DNA of 64,000 bases from Cognatundibacterium aquatile (GTDB taxonomy: Bacteria; Pseudomonadota; Gammaproteobacteria; Burkholderiales; Burkholderiaceae_D). The DNA lies in contig NZ_JACOFT010000005.1 in the NCBI RefSeq assembly GCF_014699135.1, positions 248,288-312,287 on the forward strand, given 5' to 3'. This document shows positions 31,884-41,315 of this stretch, piece after piece (position 1 is the stretch's first letter; each line of letters opens with the position of its first letter). The translations under genes were made by a program, and so were the position numbers. The notes beneath the pieces were generated by a model. It searched no databases. It was not told where the DNA came from and saw nothing but the letters and a program-made list of their open reading frames with translations.

Positions 31884-32227
31884 GTACACAAGTACAAGTG
31901 CTGGAACGTTTGGCAGAGATTATTGAAAGTCGCAAACTGGCCAATGGCGGCGACCCTGATAAATCGTATGTCGCGCGTTTGTTTTCCAAAGGCGACGATG
32001 CGATTTTGAAAAAAATCGGCGAAGAAGCAACCGAAACTGTGATGGCCGCAAAAGATGCGCGTGTTTCAGGTGATGCCAGCAAAGTGTTATACGAATGTGC
32101 TGACTTATGGTTTCATTCGCTTGTCATGTTGGCCCAGTATGATTTGCGCCCTCAGCAAGTATTAGATGAGCTGGCAAGGCGCGAGGGCATCTCCGGTATC
32201 GAAGAAAAGGCAGCACGCCAGGAGTAA
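31880..32227 (+). CDS. hisE: Phosphoribosyl-ATP pyrophosphatase
   Basis: MazG-like all-alpha enzyme, 115 aa, second step of histidine synthesis. The core is [20 protein letters not shown] and [12 protein letters not shown]. It overlaps hisI by 4 bp. Last his gene of the run. No terminator was seen before the HIT gene 56 bp later. Confidence 0.97.
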   Translation: MSTQVQVLERLAEIIESRKLANGGDPDKSYVARLFSKGDDAILKKIGEEATETVMAAKDARVSGDASKVLYECADLWFHSLVMLAQYDLRPQQVLDELARREGISGIEEKAARQE

Positions 32228-32283
32228 GGCGTGCGGCTTTGGTTCTGAGAATTATTTCCCTTGTTTAATTTGATCGGATAAAC

Positions 32284-32655
32284 GTGGATAATTGTATCTT
32301 CTGTAAAATTGTTGCCAAGCAAATTCCATCAACGATAGTGTATGAAGATGAGAGCTTACTGGCGTTTAAGGATATTCATCCTGCTGCACCGGTGCACTTA
32401 TTGATTATTCCAAAAAAGCACATAGATACCTTGTCTTCCGCACAGTCAGAGCATACGGAATTGCTGGGAAAAATGCTGGCGCTGGTGCCTAAGCTTGCGA
32501 CTGAGCATGGTTGTGCACCAACGGTGATGGCAGATGGAAGTTTATCGGGTGGTTATAAAACCCTGATTAACACAGGGCCGGATGGTGGGCAGGAAGTGTA
32601 TCATCTGCACACGCATCTGATCGGTGGTCCGCAGCCTTGGCGCGGACAACGCTAA
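32284..32655 (+). CDS. hinT: HIT-family nucleoside phosphoramidase (HinT-like)
   Basis: A 123-aa histidine-triad protein. The triad is His107, His109 and His111 in YHLHTHLIGG, close to the end as in HinT. The N-terminal CIFCKI is a usual feature of the family. The GTG start has no strong Shine-Dalgarno sequence. In many betaproteobacteria this gene sits between hisE and tatA, as here. Confidence 0.93.
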   Translation: MDNCIFCKIVAKQIPSTIVYEDESLLAFKDIHPAAPVHLLIIPKKHIDTLSSAQSEHTELLGKMLALVPKLATEHGCAPTVMADGSLSGGYKTLINTGPDGGQEVYHLHTHLIGGPQPWRGQR

Positions 32656-32691
32656 TTTTTTTAGAGAGCATTGCTCTCCTGGGAGTCAAAC

Positions 32692-32913
32692 ATGGGTTCA
32701 TTCAGTATCTGGCACTGGCTAATCGTTTTAGTCGTGGTTATATTAGTTTTCGGCACCAAAAAACTTGGTAACGTTGGTGCTGATCTTGGTAAGGCTGTCA
32801 AAGGATTCAAAGACGGCGTTAAAGGTGAAGAAGAAAAATCATCCACTGCGACTCAGCAAGTGGCAGATAAAAGCACGATTGATGTTGACGCCAAAGAAAA
32901 ATCGAAACAGTGA
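32692..32913 (+). CDS. tatA: Twin-arginine translocase subunit TatA
   Basis: A 73-aa pore-forming Tat component: a short N-terminal membrane helix ([16 protein letters not shown]), the hinge FGTKKL, an amphipathic helix and an acidic/lysine-rich tail. The ATG at 32692 follows GGGAG at ideal distance; an upstream in-frame TTG is rejected. A small hairpin GAGAGC/GCTCTC (32664-32678) lies just before the ribosome-binding site. Confidence 0.95.
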   Translation: MGSFSIWHWLIVLVVVILVFGTKKLGNVGADLGKAVKGFKDGVKGEEEKSSTATQQVADKSTIDVDAKEKSKQ

Positions 32914-32946
32914 AGCAAGTGTTGCTGACTTCTGTGGGATGCGGCC

Positions 32947-33438
32947 ATGATTGATCTTGGTATCAGCAAACTGGCATTGATCGGTGTCGTTGCCTTGATC
33001 GTCATCGGTCCGGAAAAATTACCGAAAGTTGCCCGCATGGCGGGCACTTTGCTTGGGCGTGCCCAGCGTTACATCAGCGATGTGAAGGCCGAAGTCAGTA
33101 AAGAAATTGAACTCGAAGAATTGCGCAAAATGCAGAAAGACGTACAGGAAGCAGCTCAGAATGTAGAGCAATCTGTCAGCGCTTCACTGCAGGAAGCAGA
33201 GAATGAGCTGCGTTCGATTGAACGCGATGCTCAAGATGATTTGCAGACGCCATTTACCGTTACCCATGATCAAGTGAGCGAGAAAGCGAAAGATTTCCGT
33301 CGCAAGCGTCTGGCGAAAACATCGGCAGTTCCTGGCTGGTACAAAAGCCGGCATGGCCAGCGCAGCCATATCGTGTCCGGCTCCGCACGGATGGCAAGAC
33401 ACAGGGCAAAAGCCCGTCCACCTGTCAGTTTTTTTTGA
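32947..33438 (+). CDS. tatB: Twin-arginine translocase subunit TatB
   Basis: A 163-aa receptor component that binds RR signal peptides with TatC. It has an N-terminal helix MIDLGISKLALIGVVALIVIG, then GPEKLPKVAR, a long charged amphipathic/coiled region, and a basic C-terminal tail. It is 33 bp after tatA and 45 bp before tatC. Confidence 0.95.
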   Translation: MIDLGISKLALIGVVALIVIGPEKLPKVARMAGTLLGRAQRYISDVKAEVSKEIELEELRKMQKDVQEAAQNVEQSVSASLQEAENELRSIERDAQDDLQTPFTVTHDQVSEKAKDFRRKRLAKTSAVPGWYKSRHGQRSHIVSGSARMARHRAKARPPVSFF

Positions 33439-33483
33439 TTCCTCTTTTATGTCCCTGCGCTCTTTATTTTGGGTGGTATTCGC

Positions 33484-34245
33484 ATGAGCGATAAGATTGA
33501 ACACGGCGCTGAGGAAACCTTCATTTCTCATCTTGTTGAGTTACGTGACCGTCTGGTGAAGGCGGTCTACGGTCTCGCCGCTGCATGTATTGTGTTGATG
33601 CTGTGGCCGGGGCCGGCAGCCATTTATGATTTTCTCGCCCGGCCCATGCTGGCGTCGTTGCCCGCCGGATCGAAAATGATCGCGACGGGCGTGATATCGC
33701 CATTTCTGGTGCCGATGAAGGTGACCTTGTTGCTGGCATTTATGCTGGCATTACCGTGGATACTGTATCAGGTCTGGGCCTTTGTCGCGCCAGGCTTGTA
33801 CACCCATGAAAAGCGACTGGTTGCTCCACTGGTCATTTCCTCATCTCTGCTGTTTCTGGGCGGCGTCGCGTTTTGTTATTTCCTGGTGTTTGGCCGGGTA
33901 TTTAAATTCATCAACGAATTTTCGCCAGCGTCGATCAGCATCGCACCGGATATAGAAAATTATTTAGATTTTATTATGTCGATGTGCCTTGCGTTTGGCG
34001 TGACCTTCGAAGTGCCCGTCGTCGTCGTCGTTTTGGTGCGCATGGGCCTGGTGACAGTTGAGAAACTCAAAGCGATACGACCTTATGTCGTGGTTGGGGC
34101 GTTTGTGATTGCGGCTATTGTGACGCCACCGGACATTGTCAGTCAGTTTTCACTGGCGTTGCCAATGTGGTTTTTGTATGAGCTTGGTTTGCTCATTGCG
34201 CCACTGTTTGTTCGCGTAACGCAGTCACCCGACACGGCCGAGTAG
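33484..34245 (+). CDS. tatC: Twin-arginine translocase subunit TatC
   Basis: Six-helix core of the Tat translocon, 253 aa from ATG 33484 (a TTG at 33469 is in frame but less likely). The family motif SHLVELRDRLVKA is at the N-terminus, and FEVPVVVVVLVRMG in the middle. A likely native client encoded nearby is the Rieske protein PetA (37693), which has a twin-arginine signal. It ends at a hairpin shared with the convergent gene. Confidence 0.97.
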   Translation: MSDKIEHGAEETFISHLVELRDRLVKAVYGLAAACIVLMLWPGPAAIYDFLARPMLASLPAGSKMIATGVISPFLVPMKVTLLLAFMLALPWILYQVWAFVAPGLYTHEKRLVAPLVISSSLLFLGGVAFCYFLVFGRVFKFINEFSPASISIAPDIENYLDFIMSMCLAFGVTFEVPVVVVVLVRMGLVTVEKLKAIRPYVVVGAFVIAAIVTPPDIVSQFSLALPMWFLYELGLLIAPLFVRVTQSPDTAE

Positions 34246-34248
34246 ATG

Positions 34249-34273
34249 CTGCGGGACGGAATGCGTCCCGCAG
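34249..34273. terminator. Hairpin between convergent tatC and DUF2461 gene
   Basis: Perfect 10-bp arms CTGCGGGACG (34249-34258) and CGTCCCGCAG (34264-34273) with a 5-nt loop. It has no long T-run, so as a terminator it would be moderate, but it is placed exactly between converging genes. Confidence 0.6.
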
Positions 34274-34275
34274 AA

Positions 34276-34944
34276 TTATGCGGCGCGTAACCAGTGCACC
34301 AATGGTAACGCGCTTTGGAACCCTTGCAGCAGTGTGCGCTTGACGTCGTCACTGTCCATGCCTTTGAGCGGGCATTCTGTCCACACCATAAAGTTTTTGA
34401 GTTTGATGTACTCGATGTGTTTCAGATCTGCATCAAACCCTTTCGGTGGGCGACTCAGTTTTCCTTCTTCTTGCAGTGCCCCGAAAGCCTGTTTGAGTTT
34501 TTTATCTTTCAGCACTTTTTCAAATCCTGCTGCATCATCAACGATGTGCTGACGGATTGCCCGCAGCCGATCAGATGGCGGCATATATTCGCCCACGGCA
34601 AAGAATAATCTGCCCGTAGCGTCCATTTGAAAATAATAAGCTGGCCCGCCGCCTTCGCTGGGCTTCTTGCGCCCGCTCGGCAGAATCGAGGAGGAAAACG
34701 TCGTTTTGTATGGTGATTTGTCTTTGGCAAAACGGACGTCGCGATTAATCCGGAACAGAGCCTTCTTCGGTTCGCAACCGGCGATTGCGGGGTCGAATTT
34801 TTGTATACCTTGTATGAGTTCTGTCACCATCTGTAAGAACTCAGCGCGCAAAATATCGTAACGCGGCTTGTTCATGACGAACCACGCGCGATTATTGTTT
34901 TCAGATAACTCAGATAAAAAAGCTTGCAGATCAATCAGGTGCAT
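34276..34944 (-). CDS. DUF2461 family protein
   Basis: A 222-aa cytoplasmic protein of the DUF2461 (TIGR02453) family. Recognisable features are NNRAWFVMNKPRYD near the N-terminus, FRINRDVRFAKDKSPYKT and GGPAYYFQMD. Function is not established. It is probably co-transcribed with the protease gene upstream (9-bp gap). Confidence 0.85.
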   Translation of the reverse strand: MHLIDLQAFLSELSENNNRAWFVMNKPRYDILRAEFLQMVTELIQGIQKFDPAIAGCEPKKALFRINRDVRFAKDKSPYKTTFSSSILPSGRKKPSEGGGPAYYFQMDATGRLFFAVGEYMPPSDRLRAIRQHIVDDAAGFEKVLKDKKLKQAFGALQEEGKLSRPPKGFDADLKHIEYIKLKNFMVWTECPLKGMDSDDVKRTLLQGFQSALPLVHWLRAA

Positions 34945-34952
34945 ATATCAGC

Positions 34953-36119
34953 CTATTCTTCGCGTCGGCTTGGTGGACGTTTGCCGACGGTGACTTCTAA
35001 AGTGGGTTCCTGTTTATTTCTCACCACGGTAATTTTTGCGGTATTCCCTGGCTTGAGTTGTGCAACCAGATTCAGCATTTCGGTTGTATCTCTGACCGGC
35101 TTTCCTGCAATGGAGACCAGAATATCACCCGGCTTCATTCCCGCTTTGTCTGCTGGCCCACCGCGGATCACACCGGCAATAATTGCCCCCGATTTCTGTT
35201 TCAGCCCAAAGCTTTCAGCCAGCTCTGGCGTAATGTCCTGAGGCTCTACACCGATCCAGCCGCGTACCACTTGTCCCTGGCTGATAATTTGTTCCATGAC
35301 CGCTTTGACAGTCGAGACCGGGGTGGCAAAGCCAATGCCGACCGAGCCACCGCTCTGAGAGTAGATCGCTGTATTGATTCCAAGCAGGTTGCCATTGATA
35401 TCAACCAGTGCGCCACCGGAATTACCAGGATTAATCGCTGCGTCGGTTTGTATGAAATTCTGGAACGCGTTGTCGGTCAGATTATTGCGTCCCTGTGCAG
35501 AAATAATACCCATCGTTACCGTTTGTCCGACACCGAAAGGATTACCAATCGCCAGTACAACGTCGCCGACCTTGGTGTCGTCGGGTTGTCCGAGTGTGAT
35601 GGCAGGAATATTCGGCAGATTAATTTTAATGACCGCCAGATCGGTTTCCGGATCGGTACCGACGACTTTTGCCGCAGCAGTGCGTCCGTCGGCAAGGGCG
35701 ACATCAATTTCATCCGCCGATTCGACTACGTGGTTATTAGTCAGGATATAACCTTCAGCACTAACGATGACGCCTGAACCCAGGCTGGATTGTCGCTCAG
35801 TTCTCTGATTTGATTGCTCGCCAAAAAAACGACGCAGAAACGGATCATTTAATAATGGATTGCGCGCACGTTGGATTTCTTTCGAGGTGTAGATGTTGAC
35901 CACCGACGGCATGGCTTTCTGTGCCGCACCGCGATAAGAGCTTTGCGCACCGACACTGTTTGCCGGTGCTTCTTTCAGGCTGAGTGCCGACCCCATCGGG
36001 TCGCCCTGCGCTGCGCTGAACGGCTGATTTACCCAGCCTGGTTTTAAGGTGGTTACAATAAACCAAATCGCCAGACCAACTGTTACAGTCTGGGCAAACA
36101 ATAACCAAAGACGTCGCAT
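34953..36119 (-). CDS. DegS/DegQ-type trypsin-like serine protease with one PDZ domain
   Basis: A 388-aa periplasmic HtrA protease anchored by an N-terminal helix (about 7-24). The catalytic triad is His130 (LTNNHVV), Asp160 (TDLAVI) and Ser234 (NPGNSGGAL). A single PDZ domain (about 285-375) makes the layout DegS/AlgW-like rather than DegP-like. It may monitor envelope stress or degrade misfolded proteins; no rseA-like target is nearby. Its start codon is only 7 bp from that of the divergent nif3-like gene and has no Shine-Dalgarno sequence, so the mRNA may be nearly leaderless. Confidence 0.92.
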   Translation of the reverse strand: MRRLWLLFAQTVTVGLAIWFIVTTLKPGWVNQPFSAAQGDPMGSALSLKEAPANSVGAQSSYRGAAQKAMPSVVNIYTSKEIQRARNPLLNDPFLRRFFGEQSNQRTERQSSLGSGVIVSAEGYILTNNHVVESADEIDVALADGRTAAAKVVGTDPETDLAVIKINLPNIPAITLGQPDDTKVGDVVLAIGNPFGVGQTVTMGIISAQGRNNLTDNAFQNFIQTDAAINPGNSGGALVDINGNLLGINTAIYSQSGGSVGIGFATPVSTVKAVMEQIISQGQVVRGWIGVEPQDITPELAESFGLKQKSGAIIAGVIRGGPADKAGMKPGDILVSIAGKPVRDTTEMLNLVAQLKPGNTAKITVVRNKQEPTLEVTVGKRPPSRREE

Positions 36120-36129
36120 AAGGTAAATG

Positions 36130-36897
36130 ATGAAAGTAAATTCAATAAGTAGGGATGAACTTGCCCAATTTCTAGAGACAGAATTGCAGCTTGCCCGTGT
36201 TCGTGATTATTGCCCAAATGGCGTACAGGTGGAAGGACGAAATGAAATTAAGCGCATTGTTACTGGTGTTACGGCAAGTCTGGCGCTGCTGAATAAGGCT
36301 GTCAGCCTGCAGGCTGACGCTGTACTGGTACATCATGGCTATTTCTGGCGCGGCGAGGATATGCGCGTCATCGGGCAGAAACAAAAGCGCTTAAAACTTT
36401 TGCTGCAACATGATATCTCTTTATTTGCCTATCACTTACCGCTCGATATGCATCCGCTGATAGGAAATAACGCACGTCTGGCGCATGAACTCGGTTTGCA
36501 GGCAGAGGGAAGATTTGGTGACGATGACCTTGGTTGGATCGGTCATTCAGTTGTGCCGGAGATCGTTACTGTAGGGCAATTTGCCCGGCATATCGAGACG
36601 TGCCTCGGACGGCAGCCATTGTTGATCGGTGAGTCGGACGAGCCTCTGGGCAAAATTGCATGGTGTACCGGCGCGGCACAAGGCATGTTAGACGCGGCGA
36701 TCGCGGCAGGAGCAAGCGTTTATCTGAGTGGTGAGATATCGGAACCAACAGTGCATCTCGCGAGAGAGTCCGGCGTCGCTTACCTGGCGTGTGGTCATCA
36801 TGCGACCGAACGTTATGGTATTCAGGCGTTGGGCGGGTTGCTTGCAGAAAAGTTCGGAATCGAACACTTATTTGTAGATATTGATAATCCGGTTTGA
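36130..36897 (+). CDS. Nif3-like dinuclear-metal protein (YbgI family)
   Basis: A 255-aa Nif3/DUF34 protein forming a hexameric ring with a two-metal site. Metal ligands are visible in VLVHHGYFW and in [12 protein letters not shown]; the Asp-containing YHLPLDMHP adds to the site. Biochemical role is unsettled (related to GTP cyclohydrolase folds). ATG 36127 and 36130 are both possible; AAGG at 36120-36123 suits 36130 better. Confidence 0.92.
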   Translation: MKVNSISRDELAQFLETELQLARVRDYCPNGVQVEGRNEIKRIVTGVTASLALLNKAVSLQADAVLVHHGYFWRGEDMRVIGQKQKRLKLLLQHDISLFAYHLPLDMHPLIGNNARLAHELGLQAEGRFGDDDLGWIGHSVVPEIVTVGQFARHIETCLGRQPLLIGESDEPLGKIAWCTGAAQGMLDAAIAAGASVYLSGEISEPTVHLARESGVAYLACGHHATERYGIQALGGLLAEKFGIEHLFVDIDNPV

Positions 36898-36905
36898 TAT
36901 CCGTT

Positions 36906-36933
36906 GGGATTGCCGGCGTCGTCAGGCAATCCC
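36906..36933. terminator. Hairpin between convergent nif3-like gene and mscL
   Basis: Arms GGGATTGCC (36906-36914) and GGCAATCCC (36925-36933) with a 10-nt loop, followed by CTTT. Placed between converging genes, it likely serves both. Confidence 0.6.
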
Positions 36934-36951
36934 TTTGAGGTTGCGTTATTG

Positions 36952-37371
36952 TTATTTTTTCAGTGAGTCGCGAATTTCTCTGAGCAACAACACATCTTCC
37001 GGCGTTACAACTGGTGCTGGGGCGGGGGCAGGTTCTGCCTTTTTCATTTTATTAAACAGACGCACCATCTGAAAAATGATAAAGGCCAGAATCAGGAAGT
37101 TGACCGCAACTGTAATGAAACTGCCGTAAGCAAGCACGCCGCCGGCTTTTTTCACCTCGATCAGCGTCAATGTGGTTCCTTGTCCATTCAGCGGCAGATA
37201 ATAGTTGGAAAAATCCAGACCGCCAAAGATACGCCCGATGATAGGCATGACAACATCTCCCACCAGAGAGTCAACGATTTTGCCGAAAGCACCACCGATA
37301 ATGACACCAACCGCCAGATCGACGACGTTGCCCTTGCTTGCGAAAGCTTTAAATTCCTGCATCATGCTCAT
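36952..37371 (-). CDS. mscL: Large-conductance mechanosensitive channel
   Basis: A 139-aa channel that opens on hypo-osmotic stress. The N-terminal [20 protein letters not shown] and the TM1 signature [19 protein letters not shown] are clear. TM2 is near 72-95, and a charged helical C-terminus ends in [10 protein letters not shown]. The ribosome-binding site GGAG lies just before the ATG on the minus strand. Confidence 0.97.
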   Translation of the reverse strand: MSMMQEFKAFASKGNVVDLAVGVIIGGAFGKIVDSLVGDVVMPIIGRIFGGLDFSNYYLPLNGQGTTLTLIEVKKAGGVLAYGSFITVAVNFLILAFIIFQMVRLFNKMKKAEPAPAPAPVVTPEDVLLLREIRDSLKK

Positions 37372-37692
37372 TATTTTTCTCCGTAAATATATTGATTAAT
37401 ATATTGGCAAACGCTGCCAAGATAGTTAGATTGTATTTTAAGGCCGAAAGTAGCCTGAATAATCAGGATGCTTTGTTAATTATCTTTTCGTAAATTTTTT
37501 GCTTTAATCACAAAGTACAGGAAAAGATCTGAAGTAAATCAAAAAGTGTGTAAGTTGTTGAAAAAAAGCCTTGAAACGGGCGTTTCGGGTATCTTTTGCT
37601 TTAAAAGCATATCCAGCTACTTTATAATTTAATGTTGCTAGAAGTTGGATTGAGCTTCATCGGGTTTTGATTTTTGACAGATTGGGGTTGGT
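37372..37692. other. Divergent spacer between mscL and petA
   Basis: About 320 bp, AT-rich with T- and A-runs. It must contain the mscL promoter (minus) and the petABC promoter (plus; see the entry at 37600). A small dyad, GAAACG/CGTTTC (37573-37586), lies upstream of the latter. No gene was seen. Confidence 0.5.
37600..37628 (+). promoter_or_regulatory. Putative petABC promoter
   Basis: A perfect -10 TATAAT at 37623-37628, with TTTAAA at 37600-37605 as a 17-bp-spaced, 4/6 match to TTGACA. The palindrome GCTTTAAAAGC overlaps the -35. It lies about 65 bp before the petA start. Confidence 0.5.
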
Positions 37693-38307
37693 ATGAGTAA
37701 CGAAAAGCAGGTCGATTCTGGCCGTCGCGGTTTGCTCGTCGCCACTTGCGCGGCGGGTGGTGTGGCAGGTTTGGCAACAGCAGGAGCACTGGTGAGCACT
37801 TTCCAGCCATCTGAGCGAGCCAAAGCAGCTGGTGCTCCGGTGGAAGTTGATATTTCAGCTTTGAAACCGGGTGAGATGACAACAGTCGAGTGGCGCGGTA
37901 AGCCAGTCTGGATTCTGAAACGTACTCCGGAAATGCTGGCGAGTCTGGCAAAAACCGAAGATAAGGTGGCGGATCCTACCTCCAAAAAGCCTTACACGAT
38001 GGATATGCCTGAGTACTGCGACAAACAAAGCCGCTCACGCAAAGAACATCCTGAGCTGTTAATCACCGTTGGTATTTGCTCACATCTGGGTTGCTCTCCG
38101 AGTTCCAAATTCCAGGCAGGTGCGCAACCATCGTTGCCGGATGACTGGCAAGGTGGTTTTCTGTGCCCATGCCACGGATCTACTTTCGATCTGGCTGGTC
38201 GTGTTTATAAAAATAAACCAGCCCCTCAAAATCTGGATGTGCCGCGTCACATGTTTTTGTCAGATACCAAAATTGTCATCGGTAAAGATGAGAAAGGCGA
38301 GGCTTAA
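37693..38307 (+). CDS. petA: Ubiquinol-cytochrome c reductase Rieske subunit
   Basis: 2Fe-2S subunit of the cytochrome bc1 complex, 204 aa. Cluster ligands are Cys129/His131 in CSHLGC and Cys158/His161 in CPCHGS, with Cys134 and Cys160 forming the stabilising disulphide. The N-terminus has Arg11-Arg12 before a hydrophobic helix (RRGLLVATCAAGGVAGLAT), a twin-arginine anchor. First gene of petABC, 2 bp before petB. Confidence 0.97.
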   Translation: MSNEKQVDSGRRGLLVATCAAGGVAGLATAGALVSTFQPSERAKAAGAPVEVDISALKPGEMTTVEWRGKPVWILKRTPEMLASLAKTEDKVADPTSKKPYTMDMPEYCDKQSRSRKEHPELLITVGICSHLGCSPSSKFQAGAQPSLPDDWQGGFLCPCHGSTFDLAGRVYKNKPAPQNLDVPRHMFLSDTKIVIGKDEKGEA

Positions 38308-38309
38308 TC

Positions 38310-39719
38310 ATGGCATTTGTTGAGAAAAAACTCCCGGCGGACGCTCCTGTCGTGGATAAAGCCTTGAACTGGGTTGATTCGCGCTTTCCGTTAACGAAAT
38401 TGTGGAATGACCAGTGGGGCAAATACTACGCGCCTAAGAATTTCAATTTCTGGTACATCTTCGGTTCGCTGGCGATGCTCGTGCTGGTGATCCAGATCGT
38501 GACCGGTATTTTCCTGGTTATGCATTACAAACCAGATGCGAATCTGGCGTTTGCGTCCGTTGAATACATCATGCGTGATGTGCCGTGGGGTTGGCTGGTG
38601 CGCTACATGCACTCGACTGGCGCTTCTGCATTCTTCATCATTGTTTATCTGCACATGACCCGTGCTTTCCTGTATGGCTCATATCGTAAGCCACGTGAGC
38701 TGATCTGGCTGTTCGGCTTTGCGATTTTCCTGTGTCTGATGGCGGAAGCTTTCTTCGGTTACCTGCTGCCATGGGGACAAATGTCTTACTGGGGTGCGCA
38801 GGTTATTGTGAATCTGTTTGGTGCGATTCCTTTCATCGGCCCTGATCTTTCCCTGTGGATCCGTGGTGACTATGTGGTGTCAGATGCGACATTGAATCGT
38901 TTCTTCTCTTTCCACGTGATCGCGATTCCTCTGGTGTTGCTGGGCTTGGTCGCTGCGCATCTGATTGCTTTGCATGAAGTGGGCTCTAACAATCCTGATG
39001 GCATTGAGATCAAAGAAAATCTTGACCCTGATGGTCACCCTGTTGATGGTGTTCCGTCACATCCTTATTACACTTTCCACGATATTTTCGGCGTGACAGT
39101 GTTCCTGACGATCTTTAGCGCAGTGGTGTTCTTTGCTCCTGAAATGGGCGGTTATTTCCTCGAATATAACAACTTCATTCCAGCCGATTCTCTGAAAACG
39201 CCGCTGCATATTGCGCCAACCTGGTATTTCACGCCTTTCTATTCGATCTTGCGTGCGACAACATCTGAATTCTTGTACGTGGTTCAGGCTGGTGTTGCTG
39301 CTTATGTCGCTTTGATCTGGTTGACAACCAAGTTACCGCAAATCGTCAAAATGGCGATCGCTGGTGTCGCATTGCTGGCAATTATCGGCATGCTGCCATT
39401 TGGTCTGGATGCGAAATTCTGGGGTGTTGTATTGTTTGGCGGCTCTGTTGTGATTCTGGGTTTCCTGCCTTGGCTGGATCTGTCGCCAGTGAAATCCATA
39501 CGCTACCGTCCTCACTGGCATAAGTATGTCTATATCGTGTTTGGTATTGCGTTTGTTGTCCTCGGTTATCTCGGGGTACAGCCACCATCCCCAACCGGCG
39601 AACGTGTTTCCCAGGTTTGCGCCGTGATCTATTTCGGCTTCTTCCTGCTGATGCCTTGGTGGAGTGCAATGGGTACATTTAAGCCAGTGCCGAAGCGCGT
39701 TACATTTTCGGCACACTGA
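38310..39719 (+). CDS. petB: Ubiquinol-cytochrome c reductase cytochrome b
   Basis: A 469-aa integral membrane quinol oxidase core with the two haem b His pairs in RYMHSTGASAFFIIVYLHMTR (split) and FFSFHVIAIPLVLLGLVAAH. It has the Qo-site PEWY-type segment as APTWYFTPFYSILR. It is of full length (cyt b6 and subunit IV parts in one chain) with about nine helices. Its 3' end lies 25 bp before the chosen petC start. Confidence 0.97.
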   Translation: MAFVEKKLPADAPVVDKALNWVDSRFPLTKLWNDQWGKYYAPKNFNFWYIFGSLAMLVLVIQIVTGIFLVMHYKPDANLAFASVEYIMRDVPWGWLVRYMHSTGASAFFIIVYLHMTRAFLYGSYRKPRELIWLFGFAIFLCLMAEAFFGYLLPWGQMSYWGAQVIVNLFGAIPFIGPDLSLWIRGDYVVSDATLNRFFSFHVIAIPLVLLGLVAAHLIALHEVGSNNPDGIEIKENLDPDGHPVDGVPSHPYYTFHDIFGVTVFLTIFSAVVFFAPEMGGYFLEYNNFIPADSLKTPLHIAPTWYFTPFYSILRATTSEFLYVVQAGVAAYVALIWLTTKLPQIVKMAIAGVALLAIIGMLPFGLDAKFWGVVLFGGSVVILGFLPWLDLSPVKSIRYRPHWHKYVYIVFGIAFVVLGYLGVQPPSPTGERVSQVCAVIYFGFFLLMPWWSAMGTFKPVPKRVTFSAH

Positions 39720-39744
39720 GCGAACTAAGCGAGGAAGAATAAGC

Positions 39745-40509
39745 ATGAAATTACTTAAAAAGATAATCGCTGTCCTGGCGTTTGTTCCTGCATTAGCGAT
39801 GGCTGCTGGTGCAACATTCCCTCTGGATCGCGCTCCTGACCGTTCTACAGATATGGCGGCATTGCAGAATGGCGCGAAGCTGTTTGTGAATTACTGCCTG
39901 AACTGTCACTCGGCCTCAGCAATGCGTTATAACCGTCTGAAAGATATCGGTTTGACGGATGATCAGATCAAACAAAACTTGCTGTTTACTGGTGAGAAAG
40001 TTGGCGATCTGATGAAAAATACGATGTCAGCCAAAGATGCTAAAACCTGGTTTGGTGCGGTGCCGCCGGATTTGTCCGTGATTGCCCGTGCCCGTGCTTC
40101 TGAAGCCGGCTCTGGCGCGGACTGGTTATACACCTATCTGCGTACCTACTACAAAGATGATTCCCGTCCTACAGGCTGGAATAACATGGTTTTCCCGAAC
40201 GTGGGTATGCCTCATGCATTGTGGGAGCTGCAAGGCGTTCGCGATGCCAAATTTGTGGAAGAAAAAGACCCGCATGATGCTTCTAAAACCATACACAAAT
40301 TTGTCGGATTTGAAAAAGTAACCGATGGTTCGCTTGATCAGGCCGCTTACGATAATCAGGTTGGCGATCTGGTGGCCTACTTGCAATGGATGGGTGAACC
40401 AGCGCAAAATACGCGCAAACGTCTTGGTGTTGTTGTGCTGATTTTCATGGCATTGCTGGCAACACTTGCATGGCGTTTGAATGCTTCTTACTGGAAAGAA
40501 GTAAAATAA
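39745..40509 (+). CDS. petC: Ubiquinol-cytochrome c reductase cytochrome c1
   Basis: A 254-aa haem-c subunit. It has a signal peptide (MKLLKKIIAVLAFVPALAMAA), covalent haem site CLNCH, axial Met region in NMVFPNVGMPHALWEL, and a C-terminal membrane anchor (LGVVVLIFMALLATLAW). The ATG 39745 follows GAGGAAG; earlier in-frame starts inside petB give no signal peptide. Confidence 0.97.
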   Translation: MKLLKKIIAVLAFVPALAMAAGATFPLDRAPDRSTDMAALQNGAKLFVNYCLNCHSASAMRYNRLKDIGLTDDQIKQNLLFTGEKVGDLMKNTMSAKDAKTWFGAVPPDLSVIARARASEAGSGADWLYTYLRTYYKDDSRPTGWNNMVFPNVGMPHALWELQGVRDAKFVEEKDPHDASKTIHKFVGFEKVTDGSLDQAAYDNQVGDLVAYLQWMGEPAQNTRKRLGVVVLIFMALLATLAWRLNASYWKEVK

Positions 40510-40570
40510 GGTATTGTTTCCTGTTTTGCGTCTGCGATTCATTAAATCGTAAGGCAGGAATTTCTAAGAT

Positions 40571-40599
40571 CGTCCGTTTCTATCCGTCGTAAACGGACG
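40571..40599 (+). other. Hairpin between petC and sspA
   Basis: Arms CGTCCGTTT (40571-40579) and AAACGGACG (40591-40599) with an 11-nt loop and no T-run. It may be an mRNA-processing or stabilising hairpin that lets petABC and sspAB be expressed at different levels; that role is inference. Confidence 0.45.
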
Positions 40600-40666
40600 A
40601 GTAATCCTTGGGGTGAGGCGCGCAAAATTGGCTCCTCGCCCTGATTGTTTCTAAGGAACTATAAAA

Positions 40667-41278
40667 ATGATGGTTCTCTATTCGGGTACAACCTGCCCAT
40701 TTTCTCAACGTTGCCGTTTAGTGCTGTTTGAAAAAGGCATGGATTTTGAAATCCGTGATGTTGATCTGTTTAATAAACCGGAAGATATTTCGACCATGAA
40801 TCCTTATGGTCAGGTACCTATCTTGGTTGAACGTGAATTGATTCTGTATGAATCCAATATCATCAACGAATATATCGATGAACGCTTCCCGCATCCGCAA
40901 CTGATGCCGGCAGACCCGCTGCAGCGTGCACGTGCACGTCTGATGCTGTTTAACTTTGAAAAAGAATTGTTCGTTCACGTACATACGCTGGAAAATGACA
41001 AGAGCAGCAGTTCCGCTAAAATTCAGGACAAAGCACGCGCTGAAATTCGTGATCGCCTGACGCAACTGGCACCTTTATTTATCAAAAATAAATACATGCT
41101 GGGCGATGAGTTTTCTATGCTCGACGTAGCGATTGCACCTTTGTTGTGGCGTCTGGATCACTACGGTATCGAATTGTCGAAAACCGCTGCACCTATCATG
41201 AAATATGCTGAGCGCATTTTCTCCCGCCCAGCCTACATTGAAGCGTTGACACCTTCCGAGAAAGTGATGCGTCGCTAA
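40667..41278 (+). CDS. sspA: Stringent starvation protein A
   Basis: GST-fold RNA-polymerase-associated protein, 203 aa. It has a thioredoxin-like N-domain (VLYSGTTCPFSQRCRLVLFEKG) and an all-helical C-domain. SspA family proteins lack transferase activity and alter transcription in stationary phase. The position petABC-sspAB is typical of betaproteobacteria. A terminator stands between it and sspB. Confidence 0.95.
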   Translation: MMVLYSGTTCPFSQRCRLVLFEKGMDFEIRDVDLFNKPEDISTMNPYGQVPILVERELILYESNIINEYIDERFPHPQLMPADPLQRARARLMLFNFEKELFVHVHTLENDKSSSSAKIQDKARAEIRDRLTQLAPLFIKNKYMLGDEFSMLDVAIAPLLWRLDHYGIELSKTAAPIMKYAERIFSRPAYIEALTPSEKVMRR

Positions 41279-41315
41279 GCTCTGAGTGATACGTCTTCTG
41301 TCTCAACGGTATTTC

